Source: Chromobacterium rhizoryzae (GTDB lineage: Bacteria; Pseudomonadota; Gammaproteobacteria; Burkholderiales; Chromobacteriaceae). From it: 64,000 nucleotides of DNA. Below, in pieces: positions 39,171 to 47,236 of the stretch; position 1 is the first letter of the stretch; every line of letters starts with the position of its first letter. Both the position numbers and the translations under genes were made by a program. Below the pieces are notes generated by a model, which was not told the origin of the DNA, ran no database searches, and was given only the letters and a program-made list of their open reading frames with translations. The DNA lies in NCBI RefSeq assembly GCF_020544465.1, contig NZ_CP066126.1, positions 5,022,001-5,086,000 of the forward strand. The letters are read 5' to 3'.

Positions 39171-40439
39171 ATGTTGCATTGGTATAAGCAGGTTTCGCCG
39201 GGCGAACGCAAGACCTTCTGGGGCTGTTTCGGCGGCTGGGCGCTGGACGCGCTGGACGTGCAGATGTTCAGCCTGGCCATCCCGGCGCTGATCGCCGCCT
39301 TCAGCCTGAGCAAGGCGGAAGCCGGGATGATAGGCAGCGTGACCCTGGTGGCCTCGGCGCTGGGCGGCTGGATCATGGGCGCGGTGTCGGACCGCGTCGG
39401 CCGGGTGCTGGCGCTGCAAATCACCATCGTCTGGTTCTCGCTGTTCACCCTACTGTCCGGCTTCGCCCAAAGCTATGAGCAATTGCTGGTGTTCAAGGCG
39501 CTGCAGGGCTTCGGCTTCGGCGGCGAGTGGGCCGCCGGCGCGGTCCTGATGGCGGAGATCATCCGGCCGGAACACCGCGGCAAGGCGATGGCCTCGGTGC
39601 AAAGCGCCTGGGCGGTGGGCTGGGGCGCGTCGGTGCTGCTGTACTCGGCGATCTTCCTGCTGTTCCCGGCGGAAATCGCCTGGCGCGTGATGTTCGGCAT
39701 CGGCATCCTGCCGGCCTTCTTCATCATCTATATCCGCCGCCACATTCCGGAACCGCCGCGCCGCGAACGCCAGGCCGCGCCCGCGGTGCCGCTGCTGGAC
39801 ATCTTCAAACCCGACGTGCTGCGCATGACCCTGATCGGCTCCTTGATCGGCGTCGGCGCGCACGGCGGCTACGCCGCGCTGATGACCTGGCTGCCGATGT
39901 TCCTCAAGACCGAGCGCCACTTGTCCATTCTCGGCACCAGCGGCTATCTGGCGGTGATCATCGTCGCCTTCTGGTGCGGCTGCATGGCCAGCGCCTACCT
40001 GCTGGACCGCATCGGCCGCCGTCTCAACCTGCTGCTGTTCTCCGTCTGTTGCGTGGCCACGGTGCTGATCTACGTGTTCGCGCCGCTGAGCAATCCGCTG
40101 ATGCTGTTCCTGGGCTTTCCACTGGGCTTCTTCGCCGCCGGCATTCCCTCCAGCCTGGGCGCGCTGTTCAACGAGCTCTACCCCAGCGGCATGCGCGGCG
40201 CCGGCGTGGGCTTCTGCTACAACTTCGGCCGCATCCTGTCCGCCGGCTTTCCCTTGCTGGTCGGCTATCTGAGCGACAGCTGGACCCTGGGCGCCTCCAT
40301 CGGCGTCAGCGCCGCGATGGCTTACGCCATCGTCGCGCTGGCCGTGTTCTGCCTGCCGGAAACCAAGGGCAAGCCGCTGAACGACACGCTGCCGGACCCG
40401 CGCGGACCGGAAGCCCGCGACGCCCGCGCCTCGGCCTGA
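39171..40439 (+). CDS. MFS transporter, aromatic-acid/metabolite:H+ symporter type
   Basis: 422 residues and twelve predicted helices. MFS motifs: FGGWALDALDVQMFSLAIPA (TM1 with the Asp typical of aromatic-acid:H+ symporters), MGAVSDRVGRVLALQ (loop 2-3), GFGFGGEWAAGAVLMAEII (TM4-5) and LLDRIGRRLNLLL (loop 8-9). It likely imports a carboxylic acid, often aromatic or hydroxy-acid in this subfamily. ATG 39171 follows AAAGGG. With the upstream GntR regulator and downstream amidohydrolase it forms a catabolic operon of unknown substrate. Confidence 0.9.
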   Translation: MLHWYKQVSPGERKTFWGCFGGWALDALDVQMFSLAIPALIAAFSLSKAEAGMIGSVTLVASALGGWIMGAVSDRVGRVLALQITIVWFSLFTLLSGFAQSYEQLLVFKALQGFGFGGEWAAGAVLMAEIIRPEHRGKAMASVQSAWAVGWGASVLLYSAIFLLFPAEIAWRVMFGIGILPAFFIIYIRRHIPEPPRRERQAAPAVPLLDIFKPDVLRMTLIGSLIGVGAHGGYAALMTWLPMFLKTERHLSILGTSGYLAVIIVAFWCGCMASAYLLDRIGRRLNLLLFSVCCVATVLIYVFAPLSNPLMLFLGFPLGFFAAGIPSSLGALFNELYPSGMRGAGVGFCYNFGRILSAGFPLLVGYLSDSWTLGASIGVSAAMAYAIVALAVFCLPETKGKPLNDTLPDPRGPEARDARASA

Positions 40440-40478
40440 ACGGCGGACGCGCCATTTTATTGAAATTGTGAGGTCACC

Positions 40479-40742
40479 ATGGCATTAGACGAAATCGCCA
40501 ACCAGATCACCGATGACGAGTTCGCCCTGGACACCATCCAGGGCGAGCGGGTCATCATCACCTCGCCCATCATCCTGGGCACGGCCGGCAGCGAATGGGA
40601 GGGCTCGCCGATTTTCCGGCGCGACTACCTGCTCGCCCTCTTGTCCCACAGCATCCGGCATAAAGTGCTGGACGCCGCCGACATCGATGCGGCGCTGGAC
40701 CTGGGCGCCGTGCGCGGCGGTGCCTGTCAGGCCTGCGGCTGA
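40479..40742 (+). CDS. Small protein of unknown function, paralogue of 43503-43787
   Basis: 87 residues, acidic, without signal or membrane segments. The core FALDTIQGERVIITSPIILG and GSEWEGSPIFRRDYLLALLS is shared, with high identity, with the protein encoded at 43503-43787. The C-terminus here ends GGACQACG, a CxxC pair that the paralogue lacks. It sits 39 bases after the MFS gene and 11 bases before the amidohydrolase gene, so it is part of that operon and might be an accessory subunit or metal-handling partner. I do not recognise the family. Confidence 0.72.
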   Translation: MALDEIANQITDDEFALDTIQGERVIITSPIILGTAGSEWEGSPIFRRDYLLALLSHSIRHKVLDAADIDAALDLGAVRGGACQACG

Positions 40743-40753
40743 ACCCGGCGCCG

Positions 40754-41602
40754 ATGATAGACGGGCACGCCCACATCTTTCTGCGTCAGCTGATAGGTAC
40801 CGCCCCGCTGCGCTACAAGCCGTACCGGGACGCCCCCTTGCAAGCCTATCTGGCTCAGCTGGATCAGTTCGGCATCGCCGGCGGCGTCCTGGTGCAGCCC
40901 AGCTTTCTGGGCACGGACAACCGCTATTTATTGCAGGGGCTGCGCGAGAGCGAGGGGCGGCTGCGCGGCATCGCGGTGATCGCCCCGGACTGTCCGCTGC
41001 CGGCCATGCGCGCGATGGACGACGCCGGCGTCGTCGGCCTGCGGCTGAATCTGATCGGCCGGCCGCTGCCGGACCTGCACTCGCCGGCGTGGCGGCGCTG
41101 TCTGGCGCATGCCGCCAGCCTGGACTGGCAAGTGGAGGTGCACCGCGCGGCGCAGGATTGGCCGGTCTTGCTGCCGCCGCTGCTGGACGCCGGAGTCAAG
41201 GTGGTCATCGACCACTTCGGCCGGCCGCATCCTGCTTTGGGGGTGGACGATCCCGGCTTCCGCCGCATGCTGGACGCCGGCGCGGCCAGCGGCCGCGTCT
41301 GGGTCAAGATTTCCGCGGCCTATCGCAACGGCCTGGCCGGCCGCGGCGAGGACATCGCCCGCGCCGCGCTGCCGCTGCTGGACAGCGCGCTGGGGCCGGG
41401 GCGGCTGCTATGGGGCAGCGATTGGCCGCATACTCAATTCGGCTCCATCCGCTACGCCCGCACGCTGGAGCTGTTGGAACAGTGGCTGCCGGACGCGGAA
41501 CGCCGCCGACGCATCACTCACGATACGCCCGCCCGGCTGTTCCGCTTCGACGCGGCTACAGAAAGTGGCGATCCTCCGCCAAATGACTGGCCGGACAGCT
41601 GA
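40754..41602 (+). CDS. Amidohydrolase family protein (PDC lactonase-like)
   Basis: 282 residues, TIM-barrel amidohydrolase-2 type. The N-terminal MIDGHAHIFLRQ carries the first two metal-ligand His residues; KVVIDHFGRPHPALG and LLWGSDWPHTQFGSIRYART give the later His/Asp ligands, and NDTPARLF-type ending (THDTPARLFRF) closes the barrel. Members hydrolyse lactones such as 2-pyrone-4,6-dicarboxylate or decarboxylate aromatic acids. The substrate here is unknown, but the carrier upstream supports catabolism of a carboxylated ring compound. Its last 47 bases overlap the convergent cupin gene. Confidence 0.87.
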   Translation: MIDGHAHIFLRQLIGTAPLRYKPYRDAPLQAYLAQLDQFGIAGGVLVQPSFLGTDNRYLLQGLRESEGRLRGIAVIAPDCPLPAMRAMDDAGVVGLRLNLIGRPLPDLHSPAWRRCLAHAASLDWQVEVHRAAQDWPVLLPPLLDAGVKVVIDHFGRPHPALGVDDPGFRRMLDAGAASGRVWVKISAAYRNGLAGRGEDIARAALPLLDSALGPGRLLWGSDWPHTQFGSIRYARTLELLEQWLPDAERRRRITHDTPARLFRFDAATESGDPPPNDWPDS

Positions 41603-41927
41603 ACATCAACACCAGCGGCGCGGCGCCGGTATTGCTGAGTTGATGCTGGGTATTGGCCGACACCACGAAGGAGCTCCGCTCCGCCACCTCATGGGCGCGC
41701 GCCGCCCCGGTGGCCACATCCACCAGCCTCATCTCGCCTCGGCCGCTGACGATATGGTAGTGCTCGTCGCCATGACGATGATAATGACCGTTGATGGCCA
41801 CCCCGGGGGCGATTTCGGTTAAATACGTGCTGAAGCCGGCGTCGCCGGCCAATTTCAAAATCTTGATGCCCACGCTCTTGTCGTAAACGCCGTTTTCAAG
41901 TTCCAACTGCCAATCAATCACCTTCAT
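41556..41927 (-). CDS. Cupin-domain protein
   Basis: 123 residues from ATG 41927 (AGGAAT upstream). A single cupin barrel with the metal motif GHYHRHGDEHYHIVSGRGEM (HxH...E...H in cupin motif 1) and motif 2 ANTQHQLSNTGAAPLVLMF. Such small cupins act as dioxygenases, isomerases or ligand sensors. It is convergent with the amidohydrolase gene, and their coding regions overlap by 47 bases at the 3' ends, so the two cannot be independently terminated between stops. Confidence 0.88.
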   Translation of the reverse strand: MKVIDWQLELENGVYDKSVGIKILKLAGDAGFSTYLTEIAPGVAINGHYHRHGDEHYHIVSGRGEMRLVDVATGAARAHEVAERSSFVVSANTQHQLSNTGAAPLVLMFSCPASHLAEDRHFL

Positions 41928-42107
41928 GATATTCCTAACAAACCGTAATAGCGGACAAAACAAACATTAAAAGCGAGCTATTATTTCAAACCTGCGCGCC
42001 TTATGCGCCTTCTCCGTGCGCCTTAATCCTTTAGTACAGTTAATCAAGGCCAAACGGCCATTCGCATTGACACTATCGGAACAAAAAATCTATAAGTGCC
42101 CAGCTTA

Positions 42108-42247
42108 GAGCCTGTTCAAAGCTTAGCGAACAAGAGCGAGACACGGCGTTGCGGCCTTAGGAACGCGCGCGCATACGGCGCGCCGCGTTTCAAAACCGGT
42201 TTCAACGCCATTCCAAGCATCTCGCCAACGCTCAGCAACCATTGGAC
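42108..42247. mobile_element. Diverged copy of the 140-bp mobile repeat
   Basis: Preceded by TTA (42105-42107), the left end GAGCCTGTTC is intact, and GCGAACAAGAGCGAGACACGGCG plus CCGGTTTCAACGCCATT follow the order of the intact copies. The centre and right end are diverged and no terminal repeat is recognisable at the right, so the right boundary is set by the 140-base length of other copies. It fills about a third of the 391-base gene-free region 41928-42318; the rest (41928-42104) is AT-richer and may hold the cupin promoter. Confidence 0.6.
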
Positions 42248-42318
42248 GGCGGCCGACGCGACAGCGAGGCCAAGACAGCGCACCCCGACATGACCAACCT
42301 CCGCACCAGGCGCACATT

Positions 42319-43116
42319 ATGGACTATCAGCTCGTCTCCCCTGAACGCTTCACCGAAGAGCAAAGCGAATTCGTGGCTCAGTTCCGCCAATCCGTCACCC
42401 AGATATCCGGCCAGACCGACATGATCGTCGGCGCCAAAGACGCCAACTCCCGTCATCTGGCGTCCAGCGACGCCTACGCCAGAATCGTGGCGCTCAAGCG
42501 CGGAGATGACGTGGTGGACCGTCTGGACAAGGAAATGCCCTGCGAAGGCACCGCCCAGTTCGCCGATTGCTATGTGCAGGAAGACTTGGCGCTGATGCAA
42601 ACCTGCGATCCGACACGCAAGGTCTCCATCCTCAACGTGCATGAATACGGAGACGGCCTCAAGGCGCGGGTGTTCTCCAAGCATCTGCTCAAGCACGAGG
42701 CGACGCGCTCCATCCTGGGCACCATCTATTACGCGCATGAAATCGAGATCGCCAACTTCATCAACCTGATGCCCAATTACATTTTGGAATTCGGCGCCGG
42801 CTGCAGCATAGAACAGGTGCAGGGCGAATTGAAACTGCTTGACGTGGAATTGACGGAATACGAACAGGAAGTCTGCTTCCTGATGCTGCTGAATTGGGAC
42901 TTCAAGCAAATCGCCGACTTCATGAACAAATATCGGCCCAAGCCCAAAACCCGGGTGGCGGATTCTATTATCAAGAGCAAAAACTATATCTGCGAAAAAC
43001 TGGGCCTGCCCTCGCAACGACGCGCCGAATTATGCGATGCGCTGATTGCTGCCGGCATGCACCGCAAAATGCCGACCTCGCTTTTTAGCCGGCTGATCGG
43101 TTCCAAACAGCTGTGA
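42319..43116 (+). CDS. PAS-like sensor with LuxR-type HTH regulator
   Basis: 265 residues. The N-terminal part (about 20-150) has a PAS-like layout seen in HTH regulators (QTDMIVGAKDANSRHLASSD, AYARIVALKRGDDVVDRLDK). The C-terminal part resembles a divergent LuxR/GerE helix-turn-helix: LTEYEQEVCFLMLLNWDFKQ, IADFMNKYRPKPKTRVADSI, IIKSKNYICEKLG. It would be a one-component transcription regulator responding to a small ligand. It stands alone, with a repeat upstream. Possible targets are the small-protein gene at 43503 and the amidohydrolase operon; this is inference. Confidence 0.75.
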   Translation: MDYQLVSPERFTEEQSEFVAQFRQSVTQISGQTDMIVGAKDANSRHLASSDAYARIVALKRGDDVVDRLDKEMPCEGTAQFADCYVQEDLALMQTCDPTRKVSILNVHEYGDGLKARVFSKHLLKHEATRSILGTIYYAHEIEIANFINLMPNYILEFGAGCSIEQVQGELKLLDVELTEYEQEVCFLMLLNWDFKQIADFMNKYRPKPKTRVADSIIKSKNYICEKLGLPSQRRAELCDALIAAGMHRKMPTSLFSRLIGSKQL

Positions 43117-43502
43117 TATCCAACTGGGTATTCTCCATTTTTCTGGAGTTACCCCATAAGCATAAAAACGCTATGCTCTGAGCCTGGAGCGGTACACCGC
43201 GCGGCCGGACTGCCATCCCATGCCGATATCGCCGGCCCATCACGCGGCGAAGCCGGGCGGCCGACGCATCTCGCCGGTTCGCGCCTCAAGCGTGACGCCG
43301 CGACGCACTATCGGGATGCCGGCCGCTCGACAATAAAAAAACTTGAAACGCCGCCAAATCCAGCCCTTGCGCAACGCCAAGCGCCTCCCGCCTGCGCGCC
43401 GCCTCAGGCGGGCGTCGCAAGGCGACGCCAGGACGGCGAAGCGGCGGCCATTTCAAGATCAACGCGGGCCAAAGAGAAACCATGATGCGACAGGAGTCAG
43501 CA
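43117..43502. other. Intergenic region before the second small-protein gene
   Basis: 386 bases with no supported gene. Near the regulator end is ATTTTTCTGGAGTTACCCC, with an AT-richer stretch that could include a promoter. The remainder is GC-rich, with short inverted segments near 43385-43440 (GCGCCTCCCGCCTGCG / GGCGACGCCAGG) but no clear terminator. AGGAG at 43491-43495 is the ribosome-binding site of the following gene. Confidence 0.45.
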
Positions 43503-43787
43503 ATGAGCATACGCGCCTTGAATTATGGCAAGCATTCTGCAAGATCCTTATCGGGAATCGCCAGAAACGTGGAGGCCTTCGCGCTGGACACGATAGACGG
43601 CGAACGCGTGATCATCACCCTGCCCGCCATCCAGGGCGAGCAAGGCAGCGAATGGGAAGGATCGTTGATTTTCCGTCACGACTACCTGTTGGAGCTGCTG
43701 GCCTACAGCGTGGAACACGGCATCATCAAGCCCGGCGAGGTCAGCAAGGCCTTGATCGACGGCAGTTCGCGACCCAGCCAGGTCTAA
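43503..43787 (+). CDS. Small protein of unknown function, paralogue of 40479-40742
   Basis: 94 residues. ATG 43503 has AGGAG upstream. After a basic N-terminal region (MSIRALNYGKHSARSLSGIA) it shares the core VEAFALDTIDGERVIITLPA and GSEWEGSLIFRHDYLLELLA with the protein at 40479-40742. The C-terminus differs (VSKALIDGSSRPSQV) and lacks the CxxC pair. The conserved Trp-Glu-Gly and Arg/His-Asp-Tyr positions may mark a binding surface. Two copies within 3 kb, one inside an enzyme operon, suggest a functional family rather than chance open frames. Confidence 0.7.
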   Translation: MSIRALNYGKHSARSLSGIARNVEAFALDTIDGERVIITLPAIQGEQGSEWEGSLIFRHDYLLELLAYSVEHGIIKPGEVSKALIDGSSRPSQV

Positions 43788-43827
43788 GACCGCGAACAGA
43801 CGCCAAACCCGAACCCGAGCATCCTCC

Positions 43828-43856
43828 AACCGCCGCGCCCTGCGCGGCGGTTTTGC
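43828..43856 (+). terminator. Rho-independent terminator after the small-protein gene
   Basis: AACCGCCGCGC and GCGCGGCGGTT pair around CCT, followed by TTTTGCTTTC. It lies 40 bases after the stop and just before the convergent thiE end. Confidence 0.85.
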
Positions 43857-43858
43857 TT

Positions 43859-44485
43859 TCAGCGGCCGCCCCGGCGGCATATCGCCGCCAGTTCCCCGGC
43901 CGCGGCGGCCGGGTCCGGCGCGCCGAACACGCCGCCTATCACCGCGATCGCGTCCGCGCCGGCCGCCAGCGCCTGTCCGGCGTTGCCGGCATGGATGCCG
44001 CCTATCGCCACCAGGGGCGCGCCCAAGCTGCGCGCCTCGGAGAACAGACCCAGCCCTGCGCGCGCCGCGTCCGGCTTGGTGCCGGACGGAAACACCGCGC
44101 CGAAGGCGAGGTAGCTGGCGCCGGCCTCCGCCGCCCGTCGCGCCCGTTCCAGGCTGTCGTAGCAAGACGCGCCTATCAGCGCGCCGGCGCCCAGCCGCCG
44201 CCGCGCCGCGCTCAGGGCGGCGTCGTCGCGGCCCAGATGCACGCCGTCGGCCCCGACGCGCGCCGCCAGCTCCACATCGTCGTTGACGATGAAGACCACG
44301 CCCTTGCGCCGGCACAGCTCGGCCAGCGCCTGCGCCTGCTCCAGACGCAAAACCGCGTCCTCGCTCTTGTTGCGGTATTGCAGGATGTCGATGTGCGGCG
44401 CCGCCGCCTGCGCCAGGCTCAGCAGCCGCGCGCTGTCCTCGGTGTCCGGCGTGATCGCGTACAGCCCCTTAAGCCTGTCCGGCAT
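43859..44485 (-). CDS. thiE: Thiamine phosphate synthase
   Basis: 208 residues, TIM barrel. Motifs: LKGLYAITPDTEDSARLLS, DILQYRNKSEDAVLRLEQAQ (pyrophosphate-binding Arg/Lys), VFIVNDDVELAARVGADGVH, LGRDDAALSAARR, YLAFGAVFPSGTKPDA and VAIGGIHAGNAGQ. It joins hydroxymethylpyrimidine diphosphate and thiazole phosphate into thiamine monophosphate. It overlaps the end of thiD by 17 bases, so the two are cotranscribed in the order thiD-thiE. Confidence 0.94.
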   Translation of the reverse strand: MPDRLKGLYAITPDTEDSARLLSLAQAAAPHIDILQYRNKSEDAVLRLEQAQALAELCRRKGVVFIVNDDVELAARVGADGVHLGRDDAALSAARRRLGAGALIGASCYDSLERARRAAEAGASYLAFGAVFPSGTKPDAARAGLGLFSEARSLGAPLVAIGGIHAGNAGQALAAGADAIAVIGGVFGAPDPAAAAGELAAICRRGGR

Positions 44486-45311
44486 CGTCGTCCTCGTCGT
44501 CGCCGCGCGCCCAGAACATCCGATCCGGCAGGAACTGGCCCATGCCGGGCCGGAAACCGTTCAGCAAGGCCTGGTAGGTGTATTCCTGCGCCTCCCGCAC
44601 CGCTTCCGGCAACAGCAGGCCGGTGGCCAGCATGCCGGCGATGGCCGAGGCCAGCGTGCAGCCGGAGCCGTGGTAGCTGCCCGGCAGACGCTCCCAGGCG
44701 TCGGAGCGCACCAGGCCGCCGGGACCGTACAGCTGGTTGACCACTTCCTTGGTGTTTTCGTGGGTGCCGGTGATCAGCAGGTGCGGGCAGCCCAGCGCCA
44801 GGATGCGCTGCGCGCACTGCTCCAGCGTCAGATCCTCGTCCTCGTCGGCGTCGTTGCTGGCGATGCGCCGCGCTTCTATGCTGTTGGGCGTCAGGATGGA
44901 CACCTGCGGAATCAGCATGTCGCGCATCGCGGCGATCAGGTCCTCGTCGGCCAACTCGTGGCCGCCGCCGCTGGCCAGCACCGGATCCAGCACCACCGGG
45001 ATGTCCGGGTAGTCCGCGATCAGCTGCGCCACCACCGCCACGTTCTCCACGCTGCCCAACATGCCGATCTTGAAAGCGGTGACCGGAATGTCTTCCATCA
45101 GAAAACGCGCCTGGTCATTGACCCAGTCCGCGTCCAGCACCATAAAGTCATTGATGCCAACGGTATCCTGCACCGTAATCGCGGTGATCACCGACAAAGG
45201 ATGGCATCCCAGGCTGGCCAGCGTCAGAATGTCGGCCTGGATGCCGGCGCCGCCGGAAGGGTCCGAGCCCGCCAGGGTAAGGACCACGGGAGGAGTGGGC
45301 TGAGTGGTCAA
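44469..45311 (-). CDS. thiD: Hydroxymethylpyrimidine/phosphomethylpyrimidine kinase
   Basis: 280 residues from TTG 45311, which has AAGAGG upstream; a GTG at 45380 is the alternative and would leave only 39 bases to the divergent rubredoxin gene. Ribokinase-fold motifs: LTLAGSDPSGGAGIQADILT, PVVLDPVLASGGGHEL, LTPNSIEARRI, LLITGTHENTKEVVNQLY and the anion-hole GSGCTLASAIAGMLATG. It phosphorylates HMP and HMP-P in thiamine synthesis. The C-terminus is acidic (ARGDDEDDDAGQA). Confidence 0.93.
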   Translation of the reverse strand: MTTQPTPPVVLTLAGSDPSGGAGIQADILTLASLGCHPLSVITAITVQDTVGINDFMVLDADWVNDQARFLMEDIPVTAFKIGMLGSVENVAVVAQLIADYPDIPVVLDPVLASGGGHELADEDLIAAMRDMLIPQVSILTPNSIEARRIASNDADEDEDLTLEQCAQRILALGCPHLLITGTHENTKEVVNQLYGPGGLVRSDAWERLPGSYHGSGCTLASAIAGMLATGLLLPEAVREAQEYTYQALLNGFRPGMGQFLPDRMFWARGDDEDDDAGQA

Positions 45312-45419
45312 GACGGAAACCTCTTCGTTCTGTATATGGGCGGAGCGGCCGGCGGGCGCATTGTCAGTGTCGCGGACCACTCTTAGAATAACTGTTTTAC
45401 TCGATCACAAGGTGATGCG

Positions 45420-45584
45420 ATGCGTACTTGGATGTGTCTGATCTGCGGCTTTATCTACGACGAGGAAGCCGGCCGTCCGGAGGATGGTATCCCGCCGGGC
45501 ACCAAGTGGGAAGACATTCCGCCCAACTGGACTTGCCCGGATTGCGACGCGCGCAAAGACGATTTCGAAATGGTGGAAATCTGA
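45420..45584 (+). CDS. rubA: Rubredoxin
   Basis: 54 residues. Two iron-binding CxxC motifs are present, MCLICGFIYDEEAG near the start and TCPDCDARKDDFEMVEI at the end, separated by the standard PEDGIPPGTKWEDIPPNW stretch. It is a small cytoplasmic one-electron carrier with a single FeS4 site, often serving alkane hydroxylase, oxygen-detoxifying or NADH-linked reductases. The start ATG at 45420 is preceded by AAGGTGA. It is divergent from thiD. Confidence 0.95.
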   Translation: MRTWMCLICGFIYDEEAGRPEDGIPPGTKWEDIPPNWTCPDCDARKDDFEMVEI

Positions 45585-45672
45585 GCCGGCGCCGCCCGCG
45601 TCCGCCGCGATTTCCCGCCGCGCCGCAGCTCGCCGTTCAGGCGGCGTCCGGCGCTCAAGAGGCCATACCGCA

Positions 45673-46491
45673 ATGAAAAGTTTCTGGAGCAAAACCCTGG
45701 CCGGCCTGCTGGTCGCCGCCGCCCTCGCCGGCTGTGCCCAGGTCAACACCACCCAGGGCGGCGCCGTCGGCGTCAACCGCGGTCAAACCATGCTGCTGTC
45801 CAGCCAGGAAGTGGAGCAGATGTCGGCCAAATCCTATGCCCAGCAGCTGGGCAAGGCGCGCGCCGGCGGCCAGCTCAACGCCGACGCGGCGATGACGGCG
45901 CGGGTGCGCAAAATCTCTCAGCGCCTGATCGCCCAGGCGCCGGTATTCCGCCCCGACGCCGCCAAATGGCGTTGGGAAGTCAATGTGATGCGCAATGACG
46001 AACCCAACGCCTACGCGATGGCCGGCGGCAAGATCATGGTCTACTCCGGCCTGATCACCAAGCTCAAGCTGAGCGACGCCGAACTGGCGGCCGTCATCGG
46101 CCATGAAATCTCGCACGCATTGCGCGAGCACTCGCGCGAAAGCATGAGCCAGGCCTATGCGCAGCAAGTGGGTCTGTCGCTGGTGGGCGCGGTGGCCGGC
46201 CTCAGGCAGAACCAGCTGGACATGGCGGCGATGGCCGCCGACGTGGCCTTGTCCAAGCCCAACAGCCGCACCATGGAATCCGAGGCCGACATCATGGGCC
46301 TGGAACTGATGGCGCGCGCCGGCTACGACCCCAACGCCGCGGTCAACGTCTGGAACAAAATGCAGGCGGCCGGCAACGGCGGCGGCGTGGAATTCCTGTC
46401 CACCCACCCGTCCGGCCCCACCCGCATCCACGACCTGCAGCAGCGCATCCCGCAAGTGATGCCGCTGTACCAGGCGGCGAAGAAAGGCTGA
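45673..46491 (+). CDS. M48-family metalloprotease, lipoprotein
   Basis: 272 residues. The N-terminus MKSFWSKTLAGLLVAAALAGC has a lipobox (LAGC), so the protein is membrane-anchored in the periplasm. The zinc site VIGHEISHALREHSRESMSQ (HExxH) and the third ligand Glu in TMESEADIMGLELMARAG are intact. A C-terminal FLSTHPSGPTRIHDLQQRIP is typical of the LoiP/YcaL-type M48B proteases, which degrade misassembled outer-membrane proteins. A separate start upstream would run into rubredoxin and is not used. Confidence 0.93.
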   Translation: MKSFWSKTLAGLLVAAALAGCAQVNTTQGGAVGVNRGQTMLLSSQEVEQMSAKSYAQQLGKARAGGQLNADAAMTARVRKISQRLIAQAPVFRPDAAKWRWEVNVMRNDEPNAYAMAGGKIMVYSGLITKLKLSDAELAAVIGHEISHALREHSRESMSQAYAQQVGLSLVGAVAGLRQNQLDMAAMAADVALSKPNSRTMESEADIMGLELMARAGYDPNAAVNVWNKMQAAGNGGGVEFLSTHPSGPTRIHDLQQRIPQVMPLYQAAKKG

Positions 46492-46493
46492 AC

Positions 46494-46850
46494 ATGCCCT
46501 TGCGCAAAGAGGATATGGACGCGCTGCTGGCCCAGGCCCGCGCCTTGCCGGGCGCCCAGTTCGACATCAAGTGGGAAACCCGGCGCGTGCTCAGCCTGGA
46601 AAGCAAGATGTTCGCCTTGTTCAACGACGACACGGTGATGTACAAGGTGGCCGACGACGATTTTCTCGTCCTCAGCGGCCTGCCCGGGGTGCGGCCGGCG
46701 CCGTATCTGGCGCGGGCGCGCTGGATAGAAGTGTCGTCGCTGGAGGCGCTGAGCCTGGAGCAGCTGCACGACGGCCTCGCCGACGCGCGGCGCCTGGTGC
46801 TGGCCAAGCTGCCCAAGGCGGTCAGACAACGCTACGAGGCCAGCGCATGA
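46494..46850 (+). CDS. MmcQ/YjbR family DNA-binding-like protein
   Basis: 118 residues with the CyaY-like alpha/beta pattern of the MmcQ/YjbR family: MPLRKEDMDALLAQARALPG, KWETRRVLSLESKMFALFND, PAPYLARARWIEVSSLEALS, HDGLADARRLVLAKLPKAV. The role is not established; a double-wing DNA-binding motif has been proposed for the family. It begins 2 bases after the protease stop and overlaps the next gene by ATGA. Confidence 0.88.
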   Translation: MPLRKEDMDALLAQARALPGAQFDIKWETRRVLSLESKMFALFNDDTVMYKVADDDFLVLSGLPGVRPAPYLARARWIEVSSLEALSLEQLHDGLADARRLVLAKLPKAVRQRYEASA

Positions 46851-47236
46851 GCGCAGCCGGCCCCATCGCCGCGGTGCTGATTCACGTCGCCGATTGGCGC
46901 GCCGGACTCGCCTGGTATCAACGGGCTTTTCCAGCGGCGCAAGCCGTAGACCTGCCCGATTTCGACTTCGCCTGCCTGGAATGGCAGGGCGTCCGGCTGG
47001 AAATCGTGCGGGCCGACGCCAAGGTGGGCTCCGGCGCGGCCGGCAGCGTCGTCTATTGGCGCAGCAGCGACCTGGACGCCGACATCCATCGGCTGACCGG
47101 CCTGGGCGCCGCCTTGTATCGCGGCCCGCTGGCGATAGAAGCGCAACAGGGCATCTGCCAATTGCGGGACCCATGGGGCAATTGCATCGGTTTGCGCGGC
47201 CCATGGACGCCCGCCACAAGGACAAGGACACCGTGA
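46847..47236 (+). CDS. VOC/glyoxalase-like protein
   Basis: 129 residues with the beta-alpha-beta-beta-beta layout of the vicinal-oxygen-chelate superfamily: IAAVLIHVADWRAGLAWYQR, FACLEWQGVRLEIVRAD and the C-terminal GICQLRDPWGNCIGLRGPW, where metal-ligand positions (His and Glu in true glyoxalases) are only partly kept. It may bind a hydrophobic ligand or act as a small dioxygenase. It overlaps both neighbours by 4 bases. Confidence 0.83.
   Translation: MSAAGPIAAVLIHVADWRAGLAWYQRAFPAAQAVDLPDFDFACLEWQGVRLEIVRADAKVGSGAAGSVVYWRSSDLDADIHRLTGLGAALYRGPLAIEAQQGICQLRDPWGNCIGLRGPWTPATRTRTP

Noticed and set aside
40479..40742. RiPP precursor peptide, because of the C-terminal GGACQACG
   Set aside because: There is no modification enzyme nearby, the paralogue lacks the Cys residues, and the conserved part is the middle of the protein, not a leader.
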